Origin: Patiria miniata
Taxonomy: Eukaryota; Echinodermata; Asteroidea; Valvatida; Asterinidae
Assembly: GCF_015706575.1 (NCBI RefSeq)
Contig: NW_024037070.1
Location: 9,661,361 to 9,725,360 of the forward strand
Reading direction: 5' to 3'
DNA: 64,000 bases
The notes below the pieces were generated by a model that was not told the origin of the DNA, made no database searches, and saw only the letters and a program-made list of their open reading frames with translations. Both the position numbers and the translations under genes were made by a program. How positions within the stretch are numbered: position 1 is the first letter of the stretch; each line of letters begins with the position of its first letter. Positions 48,737 to 60,730 of this stretch are shown piece by piece.

Positions 48737-51700
48737 CCGGCAATTTTACTATTGACAAACTAATGTGTAGAAAACAAATAATGTATCCCAGTTTTGGTTT
48801 CCGTGCCATATCAAAACAAACGATTGTGAAAATAGTCTCACTTTTGTTAACCCTTACACACCTAAGGAAACAAACTGTGAGGTGAGTGGAAGGTTGATCC
48901 TCTGTTCTATTCTTTGGACGAATGTTGACCCTTAGAATGAGTCCAATTCTGGCCCATCTTATAGCACATACACATTGCTTCGTTTTCCCCCACGCAACAC
49001 TCATTTGGTAACTCAATAAATGTATTAAAATCAAAGGATTCGATAACAGTACATTTTTGTATATCATAACGCGACATTTTATAAGAATGCTATCGTGGTC
49101 ATTGTAATATGGAACTTTGAAAGTTTTTTTTTCTTATGAGAAACTCACTTTGTTTTCGCTTTCATATGTTTTATTTGCTTAACTGAGTTTAAAAATAATG
49201 TATCACAGAAATATTACACTCTCACACATTTTATAATAAATTAGGCCTATTGTGAAATTAGATTAAATGCAGGGTCCGTAGTGGGTTTTGTACATTGGAA
49301 AGAATTATTACTAAACACTTTGTCTTTCTTTAAAAATGGTTTTAAGGTGGATTTAATTATTGTTTTGAGCAATATACATGTATACACTACTGAGAAAAGG
49401 CAACCTGTCATTTCTTGAAACATTTCACTGTTTACGCTTATTTGTGTCGACAACTCAATTTCTTTTGTGGTTTTTGTATTTTTTTGGGCTGTGTCAGTAA
49501 GGACGCATTCCTGTCAGACAATAGTTGTTTACTTTAAGTTTGTACATTGTGTTGATATTTTGAATGAAAAGAAAAAGAACTAAAATACTCGGTTGTAATA
49601 ATATTTCTGAAGTATTTCTGAAAAAAAAGTCGTGGGTGAGAACCACAACTTCTTTCCCTCTCTGTCTTTTTTGTGTGTTAAAACGAGTCTAATAAAATAC
49701 GAATGATTTTACGCTGGGATGAGCAATTGAGTTTACAGTGTGTGTCGGTGTGTTAGCTTGCTGTAGGCCTAGTATGGCCTTGGTGACTGTCTACCGTGTT
49801 GTCAGTGTGTCCTATTATGGCACTGTGACAGAAAGGGGAAAAAGAAAGATGTGGGGGAACTGAACGGGACTGAATTGTGGAATATTTCCGGGCGAATTTT
49901 GCTGGCCGGTTATTGGTCGTGCTTTCTACGTCTTCTCGCGCAACTGGTGAAGGCGTTTTTCTCCGCTAGACTGCCTTCCTGACAGACATAGGCTGAAATT
50001 AAGCCAGTTTGTAGCCCGGGCCGAACCGTGCTATTTAACCCGTAGCGCGCCGTCTCGTTCCACTCTCGCTCTCTCTCTTTCCTCCAAACGCAAGTTCATC
50101 GAGAAAATTACATACTCGTTACAGTCTGAAGGTTAACGGGCCCATATTGCGTGTGAAGGCCCATATGCTATGCATTGACATGCCAGGTTTAACTCCCGCG
50201 CCCGACTCACTTATTATCCTCCTTATTTTGTTTTTCCCCCTTGTAATTTTTTTTCTCCTCGACGAACGCACGCAACCGTTCCCTTTTGGGTTGAGCAGCG
50301 AGCGTCGAAAATGGCAGGCGGTGAGAGATGGGCAACCTACAGGGTGTTGGTTCATGTCGGCGCCCCATCATTACACCTAGTTCTCTCGTGTCAGTCCCTA
50401 CTAATCAGACATGACGATTGGCAATTGAGTTTCAACCCCTCGATACGATACACTACGCACACGTCTACACACAAGACACATGCAAGGTAAAAACAAAGAT
50501 AACAGATGTAACACATCAAGACCCATCCAGCAGGTTTGAAAAAAAATGACATAAAAATCCCGCGAAAAAAAATGGGAATCGATATTGAAACGGAGTAGTC
50601 GGGTTCTGATTAAGCGCCACGGCTGGTTAAGCGCATCAACAGAGAATGGACAAAAGCGACACGCTGCTCGGGTAAATTGGGGAAGGGGAAAATATGAACG
50701 TCGAACTGTAAAACAAACGAGAACGCCTCGGATTTATGAGGCAAACTTTCGATCTGTGGCGAGCCAGTTCTGTCCCCATATATGGTCACCCCAATGTCAT
50801 GGTCATTTTGTTGGAAATAATTACATGTGGCTGCTCGTATGAGCTGTCTGTCCTTCTCCAAAGCAATATGCACAACACATGTACATGTACAGCGTCTATT
50901 ATTGTTACTGATGATCGTGGGCCTGTATACACGTCAAACCAGCATTTTGCCTGGTAGTATTTTAATTGCGTATAGCGTTCGCTGGAGACGAATATTAAAC
51001 AAAAAAATAACGTCACTAGGATAGTGGCATTGATTGCAAACGTCGAAACTAGCAAGAAAATATTCCAGAAAATCGAAACGCATTTCCTTTCCTATTAAAA
51101 TGGAGCACAATTGAAAATCTTGTGGAGGACCTTGATTGGCAGCCTAGAAACGAGAGAAGACGGGAAGAAACAAGATTATTGGCCAATTTCCGCCTTGCGT
51201 TGAAGGTCTCAAGCATGCGGCTTGGGCGGCTGAATGCATCTGGAACGCGCGAACGTGCAGTCTACACGTATGACAACCACCCCTGCATCTCTTCATTAAT
51301 CAAGACATGGCCAGTTTTCAGGCTCATTCCTGTAATTATCCAAATTATCGAATTTACAATGTTGCACGACTGTTTTTTTTCTGAACATCTGTGTCTTGCA
51401 CGAACCCCCCCCCCCTACCCGCCCGAAACATATAGGTTTGTGTGTCGCTCGCACGTGCCTTGTTTCAAATCAGAAGCGGAATAAAATCAGAAACGGTTTG
51501 GGCCAGTGGCACAAACAAAATGAAAAAGGGTAGTTATTTTAACCAATTCCAAGTGGTTAGGAAATGTTGTAGAACGTGTCTGTTGGATGTCTCCGGTGCC
51601 TTGAATTCACCGTCTCATACCGTCGTCAAGCCAACGGTAGGGTGAAGACGCCGCCAAGCAGCGTCCTGCCCCGCTCAGCCCCAGCAACGAAGCACGGATA

Positions 51701-54700
51701 GATTGCTCCCGACACAAGACAGTCTAAGGACAAGATTAGAAGATAATTTCCCCTTGGGAGAAGGCGGTATAACTCAATCTTACCCAGATCTGCGTCTTAA
51801 CTCATTGCTGCCGTCTGCTTGCTGAAGATGGAAAGTCCGGGGCAGGAAGGAGGAGATGGGGAGGCGAGGAAGGCGAGGATGAAGAAAAGATGGCGTTTAT
51901 TGAGGGGAAGAACTTACAGTGCAGAGTTGATTCGACAAATCATGCACTCGTTGGAAATCTTAGATTAATGGAATAGTGCAGAAGTCAATGACACAATATG
52001 TAGAAACAATGGTGAAATATTCTCTGGTTTAAAAATATATCTATTATAATTATGTTAAAAAAAGAGGAAAAACCCCAAACAATCACATCAAGGAAACGTG
52101 CTTTGTAGATAGCCAAATAGAACTTTGAATGTGTTCCATCACATACTTTTGAAAAGTGCGTTACAAGTTCATGGATATTTCATTTGGAAGGCCCTATAAA
52201 TAAAGTTTCAATTTAAAATCAACCAACTGCCTGATAGGGCCGAGTAAATGCACAACTCTCGCAAGAACACGTGGGAATGTTCAGATTGCTAAGGTGTCCC
52301 AGATGAGACCCATCCGGAAAATAAGTCCAAGCCCAATCCGTTTGCTCACACTAGTGTTTTTAATGCAGGCAGCTCGAAGTTCACATCGGGGGGTGCTCAC
52401 CAGACGGGGAAAATACTCTGGGGTTTTTTGGCTGTTTTTTTTTTATATATCGTCTATAAAAACCGATTTTGATACATTTTTCGTAATAATCAAGCTTAAG
52501 AACACTAAGGACTTTGTTTGACTCATTCTATTTATTACTCGCCAATTTACATTTCGCCCCTTTATTCAGATATCTTGGAAAAGAAGGGGAAAGAAAATGT
52601 GAATTAACGTGAAATGTATGTGAATGTTTTTCACTGAAACCGGGGCTTTCACATAATGCTACAATTCCCGCCCAGTGAACAAAAGAATATCGCTAGATAT
52701 CAGATTGATTCTTACCGTGTCAGTCATTTGACAAATGGACTTGCAAAAGAACTGTGCGTCGTAATTGAATAATTGAATTGAATGACAATTCGTGTTCTGG
52801 GATTAGACTCGGAATTTGACCTGATTTTGAAGTGGTGATTGGTGGCAAGGAAAGTTAGGAGCTTTGGAAGACAGAAATCGGAATGTCGTGATGGTTAGTC
52901 ACATTGCTCACGGTCTTACGCGCTTTGATATTTAGACCTATCTCTGAACTATGTAGCTTTGTACATGTACTATGCTACCAATGTACTGCCATTAGAATAC
53001 CACACAACCTGTTTATAACTGTTACAATGATGCGGTCCAATGGACCATAGCTGGAAAAGCAATCTCGTCAAATCTCTTTTCATCACCAGATAATGAGAAC
53101 AAATTAGCTTTGTGTCCCCGTCCCTTCTCCCCCTATTTATCCCGGCCGGTTTTACATGCTACCCTGATGGTTTGGCTATTGTGACCGGCCCAGCGCTCTC
53201 GAGATGATTGCTTGTTTGGTAGTAGCCGGCATGAAAAGGGTTCCATGTTCCTGGTCTAAAAATGAGACCGTTGGAACGTGAGGTGTTGTTTCTTTTTGGG
53301 AGTGACATGTCGAGGCCACTCCGTGTGCCTGATTGCACGTCATTCGGTGATGAGCTTGTTCCGAAGTCCGTATACCCTGGTCCCAGTAATACAATACGCC
53401 GGCCTGGCCCACTGTAACAACAACAACATGATAGGTTTTCAGTCCTTTTGTGTGGATTGTTAATACCAAGTCGAGAAATAAACCGTCTTAACCCGACCCG
53501 GAAGTTTTTGCTGCATGACCCAATCATAATAACATTCCACTTGCCCACCAATCCCTCCACCCCTCTCAGCTCAGAAGAACGTTAGGGTTTATCCTCAGCT
53601 CATGCATGTGGTGTATGTTTTTGTTTCAATTTGTGCCGCAATATAGCAAGATGTGTCTGAATGGCCGGCTATTTTGAAAGAAAATATTTAACATAGTGAT
53701 TTATACGACTTCGTTGTAGGGCACGGGGATGGACGTGGGTCGGCCTGTTTTTCCCCCCGTGTGCACAGGCGGGGGACCCTGGTAGGCCACGCAGCGCAGG
53801 CCCAGCTCGATATAATAACTAAAACAACAAACAGACAAATAAACAGGCTGTCAAAAGAATTGGTATTAAGCTCCCATTCAAAAGGTCCCCAAATCATTTC
53901 GGAGCAGGTTCGCTGGGGTTGTGGGAGTTATAGATTCTTTAGTATGTTGTCGGCAGGCTGTCGTGTTCGCTACGTGAGCTGCTGGCTGTGTGCTGGGGAG
54001 TTCTGATATAGATTTCAGACGGACCAATCTGAGAACACTGCAACGCTAGTCTCACGGTGCCGGCTACCTCAGCAACTACGCCTGGTCGCCGAGTGACAAA
54101 AGTAAGTGAATATTGGACATCTTCTGTTAGATAATCCTTCATGAGGTTATTATCTTATGTAATATTTCAAATGACAGGTGCTTCTTTATTGATCTGACAT
54201 CTATGCATTGGTCATCAAAGGTGCGTCGGATAATTCAGTTTGTCTGGACACAGCCTGAGTCAGTTCTGGGGCAATTTGAGCCGATCAGCACTATCGACGT
54301 CCAGTGGTCAAGTTACGCCATTGACAAGTCCAATCACTCACACAGCGGTCACTTAAAGATGTCATCTGCTCAGCCAATCTTTGGCTTTTAAGATCTTCGA
54401 TAAAACTCCCCGAATCACCATCAACACCATCACCACCAACACCATCTTTATCATCATTATTATTCTCCCGATCGAGCATTCAAACAATTGGCTGACTTCG
54501 GTGGTCAATACTGGTACATGGATTTATCTTGCGTGAGTTGTCGATTGCGATGTCGGGACTTGATACGCCGTAGCTATCCTCTTACACACTGGATAGCCCA
54601 AACGCCCCAGGATACGCACCGATAACCTGCCCTGACGATGATGGCGGCCTTTCGCGGCAAGGCAAGACAAGAAAAACCCAAGAAAAAAAGCTCCAGCACC

Positions 54701-57700
54701 TTCCTGGATTTTGTTGCGAAATCAAGCACCGGGATCTTCTCATTTTTTCCCCCCGTCTCTCGTCGCTTCTTCGTCAAGAGTTTTGAGGCCTTGGAAATGT
54801 TTCTGTCTTTTTTGAGACCATCGAGCCTCATCATAATAGTTGCTAGAAGGGATGTGTGGAGAGGTGTGCGATTGCCAAACGTTCGCGCGCAAATTGATGA
54901 TAATCAATTACATTGCGTGCATGTCGAACTGGAAACTTCTTTCCTTTATTTTACGTTTAGTCACCCGTCAGTGTTCTTATTCAGTGGGACCTTGCAATAA
55001 TCTGCCAGATTCTTGCAAGAATGTGTACGTTTTGTAAGATTGGGACTTTTCATACTTATTTGTCTTGCTGTAAATTTCCTGAAATGTGGCCACTATCGAA
55101 ATATGATTTCATTGTTTTAAATCCACTATACTATGTATGGTTATTCCTAGTTATTTTTCTCGCTCAAAGTGTTCAACCTGAACTTTTTTGTGACAGGATT
55201 TTTAAAAAGACAGCTGGGAAAAAACTTCCGTTGGTATTATTTGATTACAATGTACAATGTATATGCAAACACTAGAAACCCCCAAATATGGCTATTGAGT
55301 TAAAGTAATGATTTCCATAGATCAAAAACTATAATTATTTTGTCAAATAATACTCAATTTGTTCCTTCCTGCGGGAAAAGTCTCCCAAATTGTTATTGCA
55401 CTTTAATCCTACGTAAATCTGGCCATATGGTGAGACCAACGTTTTTTGTTCTTGTATGTGGTGTTTTTAAGTACCAGTGTTTTCCAAAAATTACATGTGC
55501 GGTATATTGAGGACGTTTAACCATCGGTAACGTAGCCATTTGCGTCGCGTCTTGTTTTAAATTTAGTGAAAATTGATCACTGCAGCTTTGAACCTCAATA
55601 CAAGGTCGAGTTAACTTCATGGACATCGTGTTGTCCTTGTTTTAACTCTTAATTGGGAAACGATACCCAACTACATAGCGAGGAACAACTACAGTTCGGG
55701 TGCACAAGCAAAAACCAGAACAACATCTGGCTTGGGACGGGGCCAATGCAGTGTTGAGATGTTGTCAGTTGGGTCTGGCCACTCGACGAACTCAGTCCCA
55801 GAGCCTCGTGTATGCCGAGTGATCGTATCTCTCAAGCACACACGCCCATTTGTGTGCACGGGGCTACTGCGTGTTGACAACCCAATGCTCCGTCAACCCA
55901 CATGGAATTGGGGACCAAATAATAAGGGGGGAAAAGAAGAAAAAAAAGAAAGGAGAAAACATGTTTGTAGGTGTACACAATGCTGAGAGAAGAGAAGGTG
56001 CGGCGGGCGATTGAACCATAATTCATGGTCCTGTGTTGTGTAAATGGTCCGTGGTTGAACCCTTGACAATTTTTTTCTTTTTTTTTTTTATTCTTTTTTT
56101 TTTCTCTGTGCGTTGAGTATACATTGGTTGCTTGGTTTTTCTTCTTATATTATACCAGCTTATGGTCCACCCGTCAATCTTGCTCCGAGACACCATGGTC
56201 GCCTTCGTGTATCGGTTGAGATGATATAATTCCATGCTGTATGCTTCTACCCAGCAGGACAGCCTTTAATTGTATACCCGTCGGATTTAAGTAGCTAAAA
56301 ACATCGGACTACGAAAGATGCAGACAGGAAAGTCGAATTTAACATCATGTTTTTAGTCGACGTTTTGCTACCAAATGGAAAAAAAGTTACAGGGGAAAAA
56401 GAAAGATTGGTAGAAGGAGGAGGGCATGCGAATGTGAATCACTTAGGCGAACCCTAAGTGGCACTTAAGACACGACGATCAACCCAGTCCCAATTAAATG
56501 ATTCCAATTGGCAAGGTACACATTTAATGTCCTCTTTTTTTCCCTTCTCGCATGGCCTCCCGACCTTGTCTCGATTGAACCGGGGCCCACGCGCGCCGTA
56601 CACCGCCGTCATTGCCCCGGCTCCCGCTGCTAGAAGTACCTGGCATCGTCTGGCCACGACCATCGCTGGAAAAAACACGAACCCGCGCCAGCCGAATCAA
56701 TTGGCTACAAAACGAAGCGGGCAGTGGGGCGTATAATGCGGCTTCATTGGGCCCGTTCAGGCGTTCACGGAGCGGGGCTCCATGCGTTATTAGGCCGACA
56801 CCGCAAGCAACTTACATTACCATCAGCAGACCAGGCGGACTGCTCCTTCCTTTTTTTGTCCGTTTCCGTTCAGTCATTCATTTTTCCCCCAGTTATATTC
56901 TGCTGGTCGTTTTCCCCTGTCTTGCTTTAGTGTCTGTTTGGCAGCATGTAATACTTTCGAAAACATAAATTAAAAATGCCGGAAATGACAGAATAAAAAT
57001 AGACACAGGGAACAAATGGACTCTTTTTCGTCCAGCAAAATAAAATATAAAGGAGCGTGTCATTTTTCTCGGAATACATTATGAGACACGACCTCAGAGC
57101 AAAACGCAGGATTGTTGACATTTCTAAACAGGTCTCTGCCAACACTTCTAAATAGGCCTCTATGTTCCAACACTAATTAGACCAACGGCCTGCACAAAAT
57201 GCCAAAACAATTGCCGTTCATATAATTACCGGCAGGTTTCGGCATAAGGAGATGTGCGCACATACGGCACCGCAGTGAACGCTATGCTAATACATACAGG
57301 CCGACAGTGTCAGATTTGGTATATATTTTTCTTGGGATTATCCCAAAACCATATACGGAACTGCAGTATTTTATCCGATTCCGAAACCCTCATGGAGTTG
57401 GAGAAAATGGTAGATCTAGCGTACTGACTCAGACACATATACAATGCATGGTACCATGTATGATAAACGACGTTCAATTTGCTCGATGCCCGGTTAGATG
57501 CTACCATTTATAATTTATTGTTGGGTGCTCTATTAAACATAGACATGTTTCTTAAGGGTTCCTGTGTGGACAGACTGAAGTGTTTTGGGGGCAGTAGCTT
57601 TCAAACCACCAAGTAAATAACACGGTAACAACACGAAAACCTGGAGGCCGTTCACCCATGAGGGTCGGGGATGTTTGCATCTTGGTTTAGTCTCGACGAT

Positions 57701-58799
57701 ACTCAACATTTAACTGTTCAACATGTAGCATTCATTTTTTAATGTTTGGTTGACGTCGAACAGAAATGAAATATATACGAGTTTTACACTATAAACAATG
57801 CGTCCTTTCTTTAAAACCAAACATTTTGTAAGCAAATCAACTGCTTTAGTTTCTGTAATATGAAGCATGATCTTTTTTTACGACAGCGTGCCGACCCGTG
57901 GCTTTTTCATTGATACCCAATTATACAACAGTAATAACAAACCTCGAATTAAAAAAATGTTAGATTTTCAATATAGAAAAAATTATGTATAATTTACAGA
58001 GTATACTTCACAGTGCGGATTGTATGGTTCATTGATTCGTAGACAATTTGATTTCCCAAGTAATGAGTGTAGGACGGATTGGGCGATAATGGCGAATGTT
58101 TGTCACTGTAGATCTACTTATTGAAATATTAGATATCAAAACAAGTTGCATATTCGTTTACTCTCATTTTGGTTGCAAATTATATATTTACCCGCACACA
58201 CGAAGAAAAATGCACACGAAGAAAAATGTTTTTTGCAACAACAAAGCTCTTGCAAGACTGTTGCAGAGACGAAAAATGTTCAGCAGAATTACACACGAAT
58301 TTAAGATGTATGATTTGATGAGTAAAATGTTGTGAAAAGGAACTAACAGGATTATACAACACCAAATTCTTCATTCAAACCAACCATAAAATGCCGAATT
58401 ATAGTGAAATAAGCTCGCAATTGTCATTCCTAACGACAGAGATAGTACGTCTATGTGGTATAGATGTGCATAATATACAATGTTCATGGCCTATCATAAT
58501 TTAGGTGCAAACGTGTCAATGACATGTCCGCGACCTTTTACATGCATTGCCAAATGGGGCATGCTTTATAGGTCGGGCGACACTGCTTTTGTTATCTGTA
58601 GATTTCAGCCAATTTCTTGGTTCCTCTACCGTCCAATTATAAAGCACAGCATTAATAAGTGATAATACAATTTCATCTCTGTAAACTGTACAAACTTTGG
58701 CATTTGTTGGTTTAATCCATGTGCGCTGTATGATTTTTTTTTGGGGAATGATGCTGACATAATGCGGTTTGATGGTGGGTTGTGGGCAACTAATATGGC
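48737..58799. other. FoxC downstream intergenic region
   Basis: No gene recognised in about 10 kb. GC-richer islands occur at about 50030-50340, 53130-53560, 53700-54100 and 56560-56800. An ATC/CAC-type simple repeat spans about 54410-54475. Open frames are short and without family similarity. Confidence 0.55.
49691..49696 (+). terminator. Distal candidate polyadenylation signal
   Basis: AATAAA is followed about 40-60 bases later by a strongly GT-rich TGTGTGTCGGTGTGTTAG, the typical downstream element. Its spacing is better than at the proximal signal. It could end a long (about 4 kb) FoxC 3' UTR or a separate non-coding transcript. Confidence 0.35.
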
Positions 58800-59500
58800 G
58801 ACACGGTGTATGGGATTGCTTAGGCCCCCTCGCTTCCATTCAGCCCCGATTGGAAGGGAGGGGCCCCATATGGACAGGGAAGAATAATTAGTGACCTGGG
58901 GGTCAGCCAGAAAGCCGGAGGGCCTGCCGTGTCGAGCCGGGGAAACACAAAGGAAGAAGTAGGACGTAAAAATGGCCGGTCTGTGCCTGGCTGTGTTATA
59001 CCTAGTGCACTCTGCTGGTAGTTTAATCCGCAATTGTAAGAGCCTAGTTGATCCTGCGCCACCGCGAGTAGAGAAAAAGAGGGAGAGAGACAAGTTATTT
59101 GTGAGCCGAGAAGAAAAGCAGCAGGGGAGAAAAGAAGGGAAAAAAGTGGAGAAATGAGGGTAGCTAGACCCAGACGAGGGAAGGAATCCATTTCGAGAAA
59201 AAGGGCCCACGGGCGGCCTAGCTGTCCCCTAGTAGCTAGCTAGCTAGACCCGAGCCGGGCCGGTGAATGCCCCCGTCGTTTTTTTCTCTCCTGGCTTGGA
59301 GCTTGGCCTGCCTGTCTTTGATGCACGGGGCATAAATAATAGTGACTCAGTCTGGCAGAATATTGTGGTCTTGGCTCAGCGCTGATGGCATGGGTCGGAG
59401 TCCTCATTTCTAGCCATTAAATCGAGCCCTGTGGCACACGGCCACAATGGGCTGGAAATACCAGTAATTGGCCTGATACCCAAGTAGCAGCTTTACTACC
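58800..59500. promoter_or_regulatory. GC-rich island downstream of FoxC, candidate enhancer
   Basis: Complex, GC-rich DNA with no repeat ends. The right part (59316-59480) contains TGACTCA (AP-1-like), TGTGGTC (Runx-like) and CCATTAAATC (homeodomain-like) within about 80 bases. An open frame of 194 codons on the minus strand crosses the left part but has no family similarity and is Ser/Phe-rich. A regulatory role is an inference. Confidence 0.25.
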
Positions 59501-60178
59501 AACTTGATTTTGAAAAGACGACGAAGGGAGAGTGGGAAAAATAAAGGAAAGGGAGAGGAAATATAAGTATTGTAAAGACGGAATCGTTTTCGACACGCTG
59601 GTTTACGCAGGGTACTAATAGTTGTTCGGCTGGTTGCTATGGTTGCGTCTTGGTAATTAACTTTTCGCTACTGCCGTTATTGTTTAACCGCATGCGTATC
59701 CAATTTCATTGGGTTGACCTGATGGGGGCTGTGGGGGCGCTGTCTTAAAGAAACAAATCAAGTCACTCTATATGACTTTAAGAGATACATCATGATTTTG
59801 CGCGGTGGAAAGTAAGAAATGACAAATTATCGTCATGACCTTATGAGTTTGAAGGTGTGGTTAAACGGACTCAATATAATTGGTTGATCCGCAAGTATGC
59901 ATTGCATGACAATGTTTGAGAATCTGTGTATTACATGTATATTCCTATCCTTATTTTTGAATTGATTTAGATTATAATTAATTTTCAGATTTGATTAGAT
60001 AATAATATTCTTAATTTCTAACCAGTTATATCAATTACTGAGCACACCACATAGGAATGCTTTGTGTTGTTTCGCTTTAATAATATGACAATAATGTGTC
60101 AAAATTACTGACGAAAACAACAACAAATGTTTACTGGAACTTCTTTCAAAAGCATAAGAAAACACGAAACATTATTTA
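59501..60178. other. AT-rich intergenic stretch
   Basis: Nothing recognised; the sequence is AT-rich without open frames of interest. Confidence 0.6.
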
Positions 60179-60182
60179 TTAA

Positions 60183-60726
60183 AGGGGCCATGACATGAAT
60201 TGGAACATATTTTATGCACCTTGCTATTCATCTTAAATGTATGAAAAACTATTTGACATCCCTTTTGGGTTAATTTTAGTGAAAATTGCACTTCTTTAAA
60301 CATTTAAAAATAATTCCATGCTTTTCCTGACAAATGAGGACGCTGTTGCTGTGATGTCATTTCAGGAAGACACTGTTCAATTCATGGATTTTCTGTTCAA
60401 ATTGTGAACCTAATATTTGCTCATTGAAAACATTTTGGAGAAAACTTCATTGGCCCATTGTTACGTACTGAAACAACAACGAATCACCAAAGAAAAGGAA
60501 ATTTACAATAGCAAAATATCCAAAATTCTGGCAAATGTTGATGCTGAAATAGCTGTGACACTGAGGTTTCTGCCTGAAATGACATCACGTTTTTGCTCAT
60601 GAATATGCAAATTTTCATCAGCATAAAAACCAAAAAGGCACCAAAATGCCCTTAAAAAATGGCAAAATGAAAATGGAAAGTGAGGTTAAATGCGGCACAA
60701 AGATGCATTTACATTACATGGGCCCT
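60183..60726. mobile_element. TTAA-type (piggyBac-like) MITE
   Basis: 544 bp flanked by TTAA at 60179-60182 and 60727-60730. The ends are imperfect inverted repeats, AGGGGCCATGACATG and the complement of AGGGCCCATGTAATG. No transposase frame is present. It differs in sequence from the nested TTAA element at 11684 but uses the same target, so two families are present. Confidence 0.75.
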
Positions 60727-60730
60727 TTAA

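Noticed and set aside
48576-49067. 163-codon open frame on the minus strand
   Set aside because: It runs through the 28-bp tandem repeat, whose length is not a multiple of three, so the frame is open only because the repeat happens to lack stops. No similarity outside it.
48323-52277. Two CGTGGGAA sites (48323, 52270) matching the Su(H)/CSL consensus
   Set aside because: An 8-base motif is expected a few times in a window this size; the sites are 4 kb apart and not clustered.
53159-53560. 133-codon open frame on the minus strand
   Set aside because: No recognisable family and overlapping open frames on both strands; most likely chance in GC-richer DNA.
58626-59210. 194-codon open frame on the minus strand, longest outside the Fox genes
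   Set aside because: Ser/Phe/Pro-rich, no domain or motif, crosses a GC-rich island; overlapping alternative frames are open too.
59222-59250. CTAGCTAGCTAG string
   Set aside because: A short simple repeat with no further context.
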